Origin: Streptomyces marincola
GTDB taxonomy: Bacteria > Actinomycetota > Actinomycetes > Streptomycetales > Streptomycetaceae
Direction: 5' to 3'
Length of the DNA stretch: 64,000 nucleotides
Assembly: GCF_020410765.1 (NCBI RefSeq)
Contig: NZ_CP084541.1
Location: 186,001 to 250,000, forward strand
The notes under the pieces are model-generated. The model saw nothing but the letters and a program-made list of their open reading frames with translations, had not been told where the DNA came from and made no database searches. Shown here in pieces: positions 25,901 through 32,919 of the stretch. The stretch's first letter is position 1, and every line of letters starts with the position of its first letter. Position numbers and translations under genes: made by a program.

Positions 25901-26096
25901 TGCCCGCGAAGGTTCCGTCGGTCTCGAAGAGCACCTGGTCACCGGTGATCAGGGTGACCGGTGCGTGCTCCCCGGCCCGCGCGCCGGGCGCGCGGGACTC
26001 CCCCTCCTGTGCGGTGGCCGGTGTTGTCCAGCCGGCCGCCAGGGCCGCCGCGGCGACCGTGGCGGTCACCCAGTGGCCCCTGCGTAAGCGTCTCAA
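22917..26096 (-). CDS. Secreted subtilisin-like serine protease (S8), with a TTA codon near the start
   Basis: This large secreted protease has about 1,059 residues. A signal peptide (RRLRRGHWVTATVAAAALAAG...ATA) and a propeptide (about 30-195) precede the S8 domain. The domain shows the catalytic Asp in AVLDTGID, His in DGHGTHVAS, oxyanion Asn in AAGNSGP and Ser in SGTSMATPHVAG. The last 600 residues are beta-rich domains typical of large actinobacterial S8 enzymes. I prefer the TTG start at 26096 because GGAGGGG lies just upstream. The alternative ATG at 26126 has no ribosome site and adds MKQHHPGGEE before the signal. A TTA leucine codon (26087-26085) is codon 4, or 14 from the ATG, so translation may depend on the rare bldA tRNA. 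A decayed copy of its C-terminus lies upstream. Confidence 0.92.
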   Translation of the reverse strand: MRRLRRGHWVTATVAAAALAAGWTTPATAQEGESRAPGARAGEHAPVTLITGDQVLFETDGTFAGIAAAPGRESVVTRTATLGGDTYVLPRDVMPLIADGTLDRELFNVSELSRAEYRALDGLPLIVTYEGERDRVRALDAAADRTVLEAVNGEALTVAADEAPAFWNALTDPRDRGTLAAVRGVATVSLDGLVTKSLADSVPQVGAPEAWEAGYDGTGTTIAVLDTGIDATHPDLDGQVVAARNFSGSDSAEDRDGHGTHVASTAAGGGAAPGVAPGASLLNGKVLDDTGFGRESDIIEAMQWAVDSGADIVNMSLGTDDGPGIDPMEEAVNTLSAQSDTLFVIAAGNSGPHAGTVGSPGSAAAALTVGAVDKSGALADFSSVGPVIGNAALKPDVTAPGVDIRAAVPGGGYATLSGTSMATPHVAGAAALLAQAHPDWTGERIKAALTGSARPAAGLTAFQQGTGLIDVPAALTQTVTAEPLSLGTVTWPHEEAEPVTGDLTYTNHGDTDVTLRLTATGSGPDGSPAPEGMFTLGATEITVPAHGTATVPVTADTTPGGELYGGYSLLITGTGDGAERVPAVAGILREGETAELTVEATGRDGAPAGNWYSWLLDLETQDMYLLDASSPTLRLPVGDYVLDTTVEFFQPGADVPTGIDWLVQPHLSLTEDTTVAADAADAEPLDVTAPASAGEGMTLLTDVELIGPDGWPITIGTGGALPDGVETGQVGDPAEGWEINGYVSASWARPGVEYHTAIEQRGSFPTGLTHRTTQSDYARILTHAGASVPGVSGSLYTFPDLPTAFVAPQHELPYRAEVFVDADLDWSQFLFQDGSSHQSAFRAYQAGRSYQQKLGIGVIGPSFAALERSGNTIYGWTAPFTDGAGNWGFSEYDSAGTTLYRNGEPYAEAADILDVVEFEVPADEAEYELVTTFSRGAPVASVSTEVTSSFTFTSSGAGEEEWQELPASAVRFAPNLTSSSTSPAGRTVGVPVTVEGTGGALALEVSTDGGATWRDLPVTGGIARVTNPAAGGSVSFRAEVTDPAGNVTTQTIIDAYRTA
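26085..26087 (-). promoter_or_regulatory. TTA leucine codon at the start of the S8 protease
   Basis: In-frame TTA in LRRLRRG. In Streptomyces TTA is read only by the bldA tRNA, which appears late in growth, so this codon can delay expression. It is the only in-frame TTA I noticed in the intact genes, but I did not scan them all. Confidence 0.7.
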
Positions 26097-26266
26097 CTCT
26101 TCCCCTCCAGGGTGGTGTTGCTTCATCGGCGGTGCTGTCCCGTGAGTTCTGTCCGGCGGCGGCGCGGTGCACACGGGAATGGGGTATTCCGGTGGGACGC
26201 GAGGGGCCCGCTCCCCCGAGCGGGGGCGGGCCCCGGCCGGACGTGGTCCGGTGGACCGGCCGGCCG

Positions 26267-26345
26267 TCAGGTGGTGCGGCAGGCGTCGTTGACGGTCCGG
26301 GGGCGGTGTCGCCCGTGGTCCTTCACCTCGGTGCGGAAGGAGACA
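26267..26345 (-). pseudogene. Decayed C-terminal fragment of a second S8 protease
   Basis: The minus-strand frame reads GVSFRTEVKDHGRHRPRTV, then NDACRTT and a stop. It aligns with the end of the neighbouring protease: SVSFRAEVTDPAGNVTTQT, then IIDAYRTA. The DNA is also similar. Only about 26 codons are recognisable, shifted in the middle. No gene is visible in the remaining 26346-26710. Confidence 0.65.
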
Positions 26346-26710
26346 CCCGCCCGCCGCCGGCTCGGTGGCCGTGGCCGCGCCGTCCCGGACCGGGGCGTCC
26401 TTCCAGCAGCGGTACGCCGCCTGAATGATCCGCCTCGGCGACTACCGGCTCGTCGTCGCTGAGGAGGGGCCGGGAGTCCTCGGGGGATCGCCCCGGATGT
26501 GCCTGTTCCGCGCGAGAGGTTGCCGCGCAGGCCAGTACCTCCCGATGCGGCGCAAGCCCCACTCGCGGCGTTCCGCTCACGGCTTGAGCCGGAACCCCGA
26601 CCGCACCGCACCGGCCGGGTCCGCGGACGTGCGGGCCCGGCCGTTGGGCATTCGGGACCCGTCCCGGGAGCCGCGGTGCGCGCGCTCCCCGGACGGTGCC
26701 GCGGGGTCCC

Positions 26711-27523
26711 TCAGGCCGCTATCTGCGCGGCAACGTCGGCGCTGTAGGCGAGTACGTCGCTGTAGACGCCGTAGTAGCCGGGCCGGGCACAGCCGTTGCC
26801 CCAGGAGACGACGCCGATCAGCACGCCCTCGGCGACCAGCGGCCCGCCGCTGTCGCTCCGGCAGGCGTCCACGCCGCCCTCGGGATAGCCGGCGCACACC
26901 ATGGCCGTGCCGTCGACCTGGATCCGGTACGTGGCGTAGGCCGCCTCGCAGTCCGCGTCGGAGACGACCGGGACCTCGGCCTTCATCAACTGCGAGGGAA
27001 CCGTGCCGTTCTCCGAGAGGAAGCCCCAGCCGAAGACCTGGGCCATCGTGCCGGAGGTGTAGAGGTCGGCGTCGTCCGGTCCTGCGAACGGGATGGTCGC
27101 GTACGGCATTTCCTCGGCGAGGGTGAGCACCGCGATGTCGCCGACCTTCGTCGTCCCGTTGTCGTCCGGGTGCACCCAGATGTCGGCCACCGCCCTCAGC
27201 GTGCCGCTGCCCATTCGCTCGGTGCGGTCTCCCATGACGTTGATCTGCGCGGGTGTCCGGTCTCTGACGCAGTGGGCGGCCGTGACGACCTTCGTGGGCG
27301 CGACCAGGGCGCCGCCGCAGAACGGGACATAGACGGAGCCGGTGCCGGTGATCTGCATGACGTAGGGGTGGTCGTCGGTGGTCGCGGGCGTGCCGCCGAC
27401 GATGCGGGTGGAGAGCTCGGAGCCGGGGGCAGCGGTCGCGGCGGGGGCGGATGCCAGAATGCCGATGGTCGCGGCGGCGAGGGCCAGGGCTGCCTTGAGA
27501 CGGTGGCGGAAGCGAGCAGTCAT
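26711..27523 (-). CDS. Secreted trypsin-like serine protease (S1)
   Basis: This 270-residue secreted protease has a signal peptide (MTARFRHRLKAALALAAATIG...ATA), a short propeptide and the mature N-terminus RIVGG. The catalytic triad is visible as His in VTAAHC, Asp in GDIAVLTL and Ser in CRSDSGGPL. The usual Gly before DSGGP is Ser. The S1-pocket Asp lies six residues before the catalytic Ser (DACRSDS), predicting cleavage after Arg or Lys. The Cys pairs of trypsins are present. Start ATG at 27523. It appears to be a single gene. Confidence 0.95.
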   Translation of the reverse strand: MTARFRHRLKAALALAAATIGILASAPAATAAPGSELSTRIVGGTPATTDDHPYVMQITGTGSVYVPFCGGALVAPTKVVTAAHCVRDRTPAQINVMGDRTERMGSGTLRAVADIWVHPDDNGTTKVGDIAVLTLAEEMPYATIPFAGPDDADLYTSGTMAQVFGWGFLSENGTVPSQLMKAEVPVVSDADCEAAYATYRIQVDGTAMVCAGYPEGGVDACRSDSGGPLVAEGVLIGVVSWGNGCARPGYYGVYSDVLAYSADVAAQIAA

Positions 27524-27878
27524 GCTCTCCCTTTACGTTATTGCCGAATGTGACATCAAGGCCAACGCTTCCCGCCCACGCACCCGGACATGCGAGGCTC
27601 CGCGCGCCGCATGGGTGGGCCGAGACATCTCCCCACCGGGCAACTGCCCACCGGGCGCGCCATGTCGGGGCGCCGAAGCCCCGCCCCGTCCCGGGCGTCC
27701 GCCCTGCCGGACGGCGCGGATCCGGCGGGGACAGGGGGCGCCGAAGAGGTCGAGCGGGCCGAGGCGCGCCGCCCCGATGCCGCCGACCTGGGCGGCGACG
27801 ACGCGCGAGCGCACGCGGGGTACCACGCGGGGTACGGAGCCTGGGCCGCCGTACCTGGGCGGACCGCTGGATCAGGCG
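27524..27878. other. Gene-free stretch upstream of the trypsin-like protease
   Basis: No gene can be supported. The protease promoter should lie near 27530-27600 on the minus strand. The bases just before its start are AT-rich (TTACGTTATTGCC on the plus strand). Confidence 0.4.
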
Positions 27879-27930
27879 AGGAAGCCGAGCCGCACCTGCC
27901 GCTCCGCGTTGGTCGCCGTTGGTGTCCGCC
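27879..27930 (-). pseudogene. 52-bp fragment of a yjbQ-like gene
   Basis: This stretch matches bases near 30832-30882, the 3' end of the intact YjbQ-family gene (VDTNGDNAERQVRLSFLG), with one inserted G and a few substitutions. It is a scrap of a second copy, about 2.9 kb from the intact gene. Nothing else of that gene is recognisable around it. Confidence 0.6.
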
Positions 27931-28234
27931 AACCTCCGTGAGGACAACCCCAGCCTGTCCGGACGGCCACGCACACAGTCTGGTGCAGTGGTCATCCCCT
28001 TCCGGGATGCCCACGGCAGGCTGGAACACGAGCGAGGCATGCAGAAGTCGGCGCATGGCTGGTCCGACGCGCTGACATCACGAGCCCCTTGCCGGGCGCC
28101 CGATCAGGAGTCGTAGCGCTTGGTCACCACCATCGTCGCCCCTGCGAGGACCGCTCCGACTGGCGCCTCGGCCCACTCAGCAAGCAGCGAGGAAGCGCCG
28201 CACGCGCAGGGCCACCGGTTGCCCCGAGCTGGGC

Positions 28235-28520
28235 AGATGCGGGGGATGCCGCTGGTGGTACCGGCACATCACCCTCGCCATGCTCGCCCACGCCTTCCTC
28301 GCCGACCTCGCAGCCGACGAGACGGCAAAGGGGGGTACAGAAACGATCCCACCAGCAACATCACCTCACTCACCGGGGCAGAGATCCGCAGACTGCTGGA
28401 CCATCTCCTGCCCGACCGCCGAACGCCGCACGACCCTCGAGATCACGCACTGAGCAGGTCCCACTGGCGACGCCGCCGACAAGCCACAGCCCGGCGCTGT
28501 CACTACCGGCGAAGAGCCAG
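28235..28520 (+). mobile_element. IS701-type transposase 3' remnant
   Basis: Two frames give WWYRHITLAMLAHAFLADLA, then NITSLTGAEIRRLLDHLLP and HWRRRRQATARRCHYRRRA. This is the typical end of DDE transposases of the IS701 group common in Streptomyces (WYRHITLAMxAHA...LTxxEIRRLL...HxxxWSxWRRRHQxxAxxCHYRRR). A frameshift lies near 28330-28345, and the 5' two-thirds and terminal repeats are missing. It probably explains some of the gene debris nearby. I see nothing else in 27931-28591. Confidence 0.75.
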
Positions 28521-28591
28521 CTCAGGAAACGAACCGCTGCTGGAGTACCAACGCTCCGCCCGACCCCATCAATTTCGGTCCTGCTGCGCAG

Positions 28592-30466
28592 TCATTCGGC
28601 GACGTCGACGCCGTAGGACCGGGAGAGGTCGGCGAGACCATGGTCGTATCCCTGCCCGACCGCCCGCAGCCGCCACCCCTCGCCCCGACGGTAGACCTCG
28701 GCGAGGATCATGGTGCGCTCGGTGGTGGCGGCATCGAGGGTGGCCCGTGCCGTCGGGGCCTCGCCGATCCCGCGGGTGACGACGACCTCCACCGCGCCCA
28801 CGTCTGAGAATGTGACGTCGCCGTCGATCGCCGCCGCGACCACGACCCTGGTCACCTCCAGGGGCAGCCGCTCCAGGTCGACGCCGACGGCTTGCTCCGT
28901 CGGACCGTCCGTGGCGAGCCGCACCGTCCCATCAGGGTGTTCGGGCGCTCCGTAGAAGACGAAGTCCTCGTCTCCCGCGACCTGCTCTTGCGCGTCCAGC
29001 AGGAAGGCGACGACATCGACGTCGCATGCGGTGAGCTGCCCCCATGTGGCCGCCACCGTCCACGCCGCGCCGGTCTCAGGCAGGTCGACAACCGCTCCCC
29101 GGACCAGGACTTCCGCCGTGTCCCGCGACTCGGCGGCCGGGTCCTGCTGCACAGAATCGAGCTCGGGGACAGGGGCCGTGGTGAGCGCGAGGAGCCAGTC
29201 GGCGCCGTGGACGGGCATGCCGAGCGAGGTGATGCGGCTCATGCGACGGTCCAATTCCCCGCCGGGGAGCAGCACGATGTCGGTGACCCTCGCCGAGAGG
29301 TTGACCGCCGCGGAGGCGCCGAGCTCGACGACTCGGACGCGCGCCGCCCCGGCTTCCTCATGGGTGCCACCCAGCACCAGCACGCGGCGCCCGGCGAGCG
29401 GTCCGTCCGCCCTGGCGGGACCGGTGCGTGCGACCGGTGCGGCGGTGCGCTGCGCGGGCAATGCGGGCGTAGGCGTACGAGGCGCGGCCGCCGCCTCCCC
29501 CGGCGTCTCCGCGGCACGACGTCGGCCGGCGACTCCGGCTCGGGCCACACCCTTGGCCTGACCGGACCGCACCTCGTCCAGCAACCGCAGATAGGTCCGC
29601 TCGTCCACCAGGGGAACGCCTTCGGCAACGGCCCGGCGTAGTTTGGCGGTCCCGTCACCAAAACCATTGGTGACCAGGAGGCTGGTCTGTCCACTGACCG
29701 AAGTCATCATGTTGAGGCCGGCCGCCACCGAGCGGGCGACCAGTTCCTCGCGAGGCATCCGGGTCTCCCCGGTGACGGCGACCTTCATCCCCTGCACCAG
29801 AGGCCCACCCGTCTCCAACCGGCCGGGGTTCCGGTACGGACACGGGGTCTTCGGGACGAAGGGCTTGTAGTCCTGGCGCGGCGGGCAGGCCAGGAGCGGA
29901 AGGGCCAAGCCCAGACGTCCCGCGGCGTCCAGCGAGCCCTGCAGAATCCCTGTGAGCACCCGGACGTCGTCCTGCGCGTCGTGGGCCCGCTCCTGACGCA
30001 CGCCGTAGTGCGCGGCAAGCGTCCCCAGCTTGAGATCCGGCGTCGCGGGCGCGATCAGCCTGTTGAGAGCCAGGGTGCACAGACGTCTGCTCACGGGCAC
30101 CCACGAGCGGACCCGGGCGAACTCGTGGGCCAGGAAGTCGTAGTCGAACTGCGCGTTATGGGCGACAAAGACGCGACCGCTCAGCAGCGCACCAACCTGC
30201 GGCGCGATCTCCTCGAAGGTGGGTGCGCCTGCCAGGCCCGCGCGGGTGAGCCCATGAACATGCACAGGCCCCGGGTCGCAGCCCGGGTTGAGAAGCGTGG
30301 AGAACTCGCCGGTCCGCCGGCCGTGTCCGTCCAGCGTGACGACCGCGAGGGACAGGACGCGATCCCGGCCGGGCCTCAGCCCAGAAGTCTCCACGTCCAC
30401 CAGCGCCCAGTCGTGGAAATACTCGGGCAGCATGGGCCACTTCGGGCTCACTGGCAGCAGGGTCAT
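28592..30466 (-). CDS. DEDDh exonuclease - BRCT - TerD fusion protein
   Basis: This 624-residue multidomain cytoplasmic protein starts with a DnaQ-like 3'-5' exonuclease (about 18-185), with Exo I DVETSG, Exo II HNAQFDYDFL and Exo III HDAQDDVRVL. A BRCT domain follows (about 220-300, VAVTGETRMPREELV...LLVTNGFGDGTAKLRRA). A Pro/Ala linker leads to a second BRCT-like unit (about 355-430, GRRVLVLGG...DIVLLPGGELDRR). The C-terminus is a TerD stress-response domain (about 455-624, GAVVDLPETG...TMILAEVYRRGEGWRLRAVGQGY). ATG at 30466 has GGGGAG upstream. Ter proteins belong to metal and envelope stress systems that also recruit nucleic-acid enzymes; this protein joins both roles in one chain. No other ter gene is nearby. 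Confidence 0.9.
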   Translation of the reverse strand: MTLLPVSPKWPMLPEYFHDWALVDVETSGLRPGRDRVLSLAVVTLDGHGRRTGEFSTLLNPGCDPGPVHVHGLTRAGLAGAPTFEEIAPQVGALLSGRVFVAHNAQFDYDFLAHEFARVRSWVPVSRRLCTLALNRLIAPATPDLKLGTLAAHYGVRQERAHDAQDDVRVLTGILQGSLDAAGRLGLALPLLACPPRQDYKPFVPKTPCPYRNPGRLETGGPLVQGMKVAVTGETRMPREELVARSVAAGLNMMTSVSGQTSLLVTNGFGDGTAKLRRAVAEGVPLVDERTYLRLLDEVRSGQAKGVARAGVAGRRRAAETPGEAAAAPRTPTPALPAQRTAAPVARTGPARADGPLAGRRVLVLGGTHEEAGAARVRVVELGASAAVNLSARVTDIVLLPGGELDRRMSRITSLGMPVHGADWLLALTTAPVPELDSVQQDPAAESRDTAEVLVRGAVVDLPETGAAWTVAATWGQLTACDVDVVAFLLDAQEQVAGDEDFVFYGAPEHPDGTVRLATDGPTEQAVGVDLERLPLEVTRVVVAAAIDGDVTFSDVGAVEVVVTRGIGEAPTARATLDAATTERTMILAEVYRRGEGWRLRAVGQGYDHGLADLSRSYGVDVAE

Positions 30467-30809
30467 CTCGGGCTCCCCTCCCGGTGCGGCAAGTGGCACG
30501 CAGCCCTCTCGCGCTCATGGTTGATCAGAGGATCTTTCCATGCACAGGGCACTCCTGCAGCGGATCTCGCCCAGAGGCTCCGCTACCGCTTGGGACGCAT
30601 CGTCTCCGGCGGACTACTGAGCCCAGTGGCCCACTTCGCCCGCCAAGGAGTCGGGCCGGTGGTCCGTCAGCCGGGTGGGCTGTATCTCCCAGGGACAGCA
30701 GGGCCGCACCACGACCGCACATCGGCGGCGGAGCCGGGAGAGCGTGAGTACCGTACGGCCTCCCACCATGGCCCCTTGCAGTTGGTGCGGCCGGACGTAC
30801 CCCGTACAG
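30467..30809. other. Gene-free stretch upstream of the exonuclease-TerD gene
   Basis: No gene can be supported. A rightward frame at 30768 begins MAPCSWCGRTYPV, a zinc-ribbon-like CxxC start, but runs antisense into yjbQ and is probably a stub or chance. Confidence 0.4.
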
Positions 30810-31247
30810 TCAGGCCTCGCCGACGCCGCCCAGGAAGCTGAGCCGCACCTGCCGCTCCGCGTTGTCGCCGTTGGTGTCCACCAGGCAGACCGATTGCCAG
30901 GTGCCCAGTTGGAGGCGGCCGGAGATCACCGGGAGGGTGGCGTGCGGGGCGATCAGGGCGGGCAGGACGTGGTCGCGGCCGTGCCCGCGGGAGCCGTGGC
31001 GGTGGCGCCAGCGGTCGTCGGCGGGGAGGAGGTCGCGCAGCGCCGCGAGCAGGTCGTCGTCGCTGCCCGCGCCGGTCTCCAGGATGGCCACGCCCGCGGT
31101 GGCGTGGGGGACGAAGACGTTGAGGAGGCCGTCGGCGCCGCGGGCCTGTTCCGCGAGGAACGACTCGCAGTCGCGAGTGAGGTCGGTGACGGTTTCCGAG
31201 GAGCCGGTCGTGACGTGCAGGACGGTGGTGCGGAAGGAGTCGCTCAT
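30810..31247 (-). CDS. YjbQ/UPF0047 family protein
   Basis: This 145-residue single-domain protein has the family motifs NVFVPHATAGVAILETG, HGRDHVLPALIAPHATLPVISG and LQLGTWQSVCLVDTNGDN. Members bind a metal or phosphate through conserved His and Glu residues. Some have weak thiamine-phosphate-synthase activity, but the real role is unknown. It starts 26 bp after the LacI regulator on the same strand and may be co-transcribed with it. A short broken copy of its 3' end lies at 27879-27930. Confidence 0.93.
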   Translation of the reverse strand: MSDSFRTTVLHVTTGSSETVTDLTRDCESFLAEQARGADGLLNVFVPHATAGVAILETGAGSDDDLLAALRDLLPADDRWRHRHGSRGHGRDHVLPALIAPHATLPVISGRLQLGTWQSVCLVDTNGDNAERQVRLSFLGGVGEA

Positions 31248-31273
31248 GCGGACACGGTACGGGGCGGGCGCGT

Positions 31274-32296
31274 TCAGGGGCGGACGGCGAGGCTGGAGGG
31301 GCGGACGATCAGTTCCGGGTCGAGCACGATGCGCTGGTGGCGGTGCAGGCCGGCGTCCTCGCCCGTCTCCTCAAGGAGCAGTTCCGCCGCCTGCCTGCCC
31401 ATCCGCACCGCGGGCTGGCGCACGGAGGTGAGCGGCACGGCGGCCGCCGCGGCGAACTCGATGTCGTCGTAGCCCACGAGCGCCATGTCGTCGGGCACGG
31501 AGACGCCCGCGGCGAACAGGGCCTGGAGCACGCCGAGCGCCAGCAGGTCGTTCGCACAGAACACGGCGGAGGGGCGGGGCGACATGCCGAGCAGGCGGGC
31601 GCCCGCGTCGCGGCCCGAGGCCACGTCGAGCCGGTCGGCCTCCACGTGGCGCAGTTCGCCCTCGCCGAGACCGGCCTCGGCGAGCGCGGCGACCGCGCCC
31701 TCCTTGCGGTCCTGGCACTGCTGAAGGGACATCGGACCGCTCACGTAGGCGATCGAGGTGTGCCCCTGCTCCAGCAGGTGACGCACCGCCAGGGTGCCGC
31801 CGAGTACGTCGTTGACCGAGACGGAGCAGCCCTCGGCGCTGGGCAGGACGCGGTCGACGAACACGAACGGGATGCCGTGCCGCCGGAAATCGGCCAGGTT
31901 GCGGCCCGACATGTCGGCCGGGGTGACCAGCACGCCGCGCACCCGCTGCTCGGCGAACAGGGAGAGGTAGTCGCTCTCCTCCGATGTGCTCTGCGCGCTG
32001 TTGCACAGCATGACGCCCAGGTTTGAGGAGCGGGCGACGCGTTCCGCGCCCGAGGCGACGTCCACGAAGAAGGGGTTGGCCATGTCGAGCACGAGCAGTG
32101 CGATGATCCGGCTCTGCCCGGCGCGCAGTTGGCGGGCGGACTCGCTGCGGACGTAGCCCAGTTCCGCGATGGCCTGCTGGACGCGCTGCCTGGTCTCCTC
32201 GGCGACCATGTGGGGGCGGTTGATGACGTTGGACACGGTGCCCACCGAGACCCCGGCCTGCCTGGCCACCTCTTTGATCCCGACCGTGTGTGCCAT
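31274..32296 (-). CDS. LacI-family regulator, probable L-rhamnose catabolism repressor
   Basis: This 340-residue protein has an N-terminal helix-turn-helix (GIKEVARQAGVSVGTVSNVI), hinge (LGYVRSESARQLRAGQSRII) and sugar-sensing domain (DMANPFFVDVASGAE..., YDDIEFAAAAAVPLTSVRQP). It sits next to rhaM and the rha-lut operon, so a rhamnose-linked ligand is likely. Candidate sites are TGAAACGATTCA at the rhaI promoter, TGAAAGGATTCA before rhaM, and the same box upstream of the first rhamnogalacturonan lyase. Its own leader has a different LacI-type box (GTGAGCGCTCCC). Which box it binds needs a test. Confidence 0.88.
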   Translation of the reverse strand: MAHTVGIKEVARQAGVSVGTVSNVINRPHMVAEETRQRVQQAIAELGYVRSESARQLRAGQSRIIALLVLDMANPFFVDVASGAERVARSSNLGVMLCNSAQSTSEESDYLSLFAEQRVRGVLVTPADMSGRNLADFRRHGIPFVFVDRVLPSAEGCSVSVNDVLGGTLAVRHLLEQGHTSIAYVSGPMSLQQCQDRKEGAVAALAEAGLGEGELRHVEADRLDVASGRDAGARLLGMSPRPSAVFCANDLLALGVLQALFAAGVSVPDDMALVGYDDIEFAAAAAVPLTSVRQPAVRMGRQAAELLLEETGEDAGLHRHQRIVLDPELIVRPSSLAVRP

Positions 32297-32315
32297 GTCC
32301 GTGCCCCGTTCGTCT

Positions 32316-32329
32316 CGTGAGCGCTCCCA
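32316..32329 (-). promoter_or_regulatory. GAGCGCTC box upstream of the rhamnose LacI gene
   Basis: CGTGAGCGCTCCCA contains the palindromic GAGCGCTC core 20 bp before the start codon. A similar box is at the promoter of the first PL11 gene (13322-13335). It suggests autoregulation or control by a global LacI-type repressor. Confidence 0.5.
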
Positions 32330-32384
32330 CCGCCGGCCATCGTATGCGCGGGATGGGCGGCGGCCGTGCCCAACCCGGTGGGCT

Positions 32385-32705
32385 TCAGGCGAGGTGGAAG
32401 ACCTCGGTCAGGGGGCGCATGGCCTCGTCGGGGCGCGCGCCGTCGAGTGCTTCGAAGAACTGGCCCATCTCGGCCTGCCAGCGCGCGTTCACGTCGGTGG
32501 CGTCCATGGCGGCCTTCGCCGCCTCGAAGTCCTCGGTCTCCAGGTAGCCGACGAGCAGGCCGTCCTCGCGCAGGAACAGCGAGTAGTTGTGCCAGCCGGA
32601 CTCCGAGAGCGCCTGGCACATCTCGGGCCACACCTCGGCGTGCCTGGCCCGGTACTCCTCGGTGCGGTCCGCCCGGACCTTCAGCAGAAAACAGACGCGC
32701 TGCAC
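32385..32705 (-). CDS. rhaM: L-rhamnose mutarotase
   Basis: This 106-residue protein interconverts the alpha and beta anomers of L-rhamnose to feed the isomerase. It has the family pattern QRVCFLLKVRADRTEEYRA, HAEVWPEMCQALSESGWHNY, LVGYLETEDFEAA and MRPLTEVFHL. GTG at 32705 is preferred because the family begins with (M)QRVCFLLKV and GAAGGGG lies at a good distance; the frame extends to GTG 32714. It is divergent from rhaI, with a TGAAAGGATTCA box in its leader. Confidence 0.93.
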   Translation of the reverse strand: MQRVCFLLKVRADRTEEYRARHAEVWPEMCQALSESGWHNYSLFLREDGLLVGYLETEDFEAAKAAMDATDVNARWQAEMGQFFEALDGARPDEAMRPLTEVFHLA

Positions 32706-32720
32706 GGCCCTCACCCCTTC

Positions 32721-32732
32721 TGAAAGGATTCA
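32721..32732 (-). promoter_or_regulatory. Operator-like box before rhaM
   Basis: TGAAAGGATTCA differs by one base from the box at the rhaI promoter (32874-32885). It lies 15 bp upstream of the rhaM start, inside its transcribed leader or ribosome-binding area. Confidence 0.55.
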
Positions 32733-32834
32733 TTCGGCTCGCGGGCAAACTAGCCACGCCGCTCGCGCCGAGTCAAGATCCGCGAGGCCGGTGCCGGGCG
32801 CCGGGCGGCGACCCCGCGGAGGCCGTCCGCTCCC

Positions 32835-32885
32835 TTGACAGCATTTGCCGGGCGCTCTTAGCTTCCTGCATAGTGAAACGATTCA
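32835..32885 (+). promoter_or_regulatory. rha-lut operon promoter with overlapping operator
   Basis: TTGACA (32835-32840), an 18-bp spacer and TAGCTT (32859-32864) precede TGAAACGATTCA (32874-32885), which would cover the transcription start. rhaI begins 34 bp later, so repression by blocking initiation is the simple reading. Confidence 0.75.
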
Positions 32886-32919
32886 TAGCGGCGTTGAGCA
32901 CCTTGGGAGCCCTGATCGC

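Noticed and set aside
23586..26087. Plus-strand open frame of about 830 codons across the S8 protease
   Set aside because: Shadow of the protease. The protease strand shows the full catalytic triad; this frame has no recognisable domain.
30768..31472. Frame starting MAPCSWCGRTYPV, resembling a zinc-ribbon protein
   Set aside because: Only the first dozen residues look like a protein; it continues antisense through yjbQ. Probably a stub or chance.
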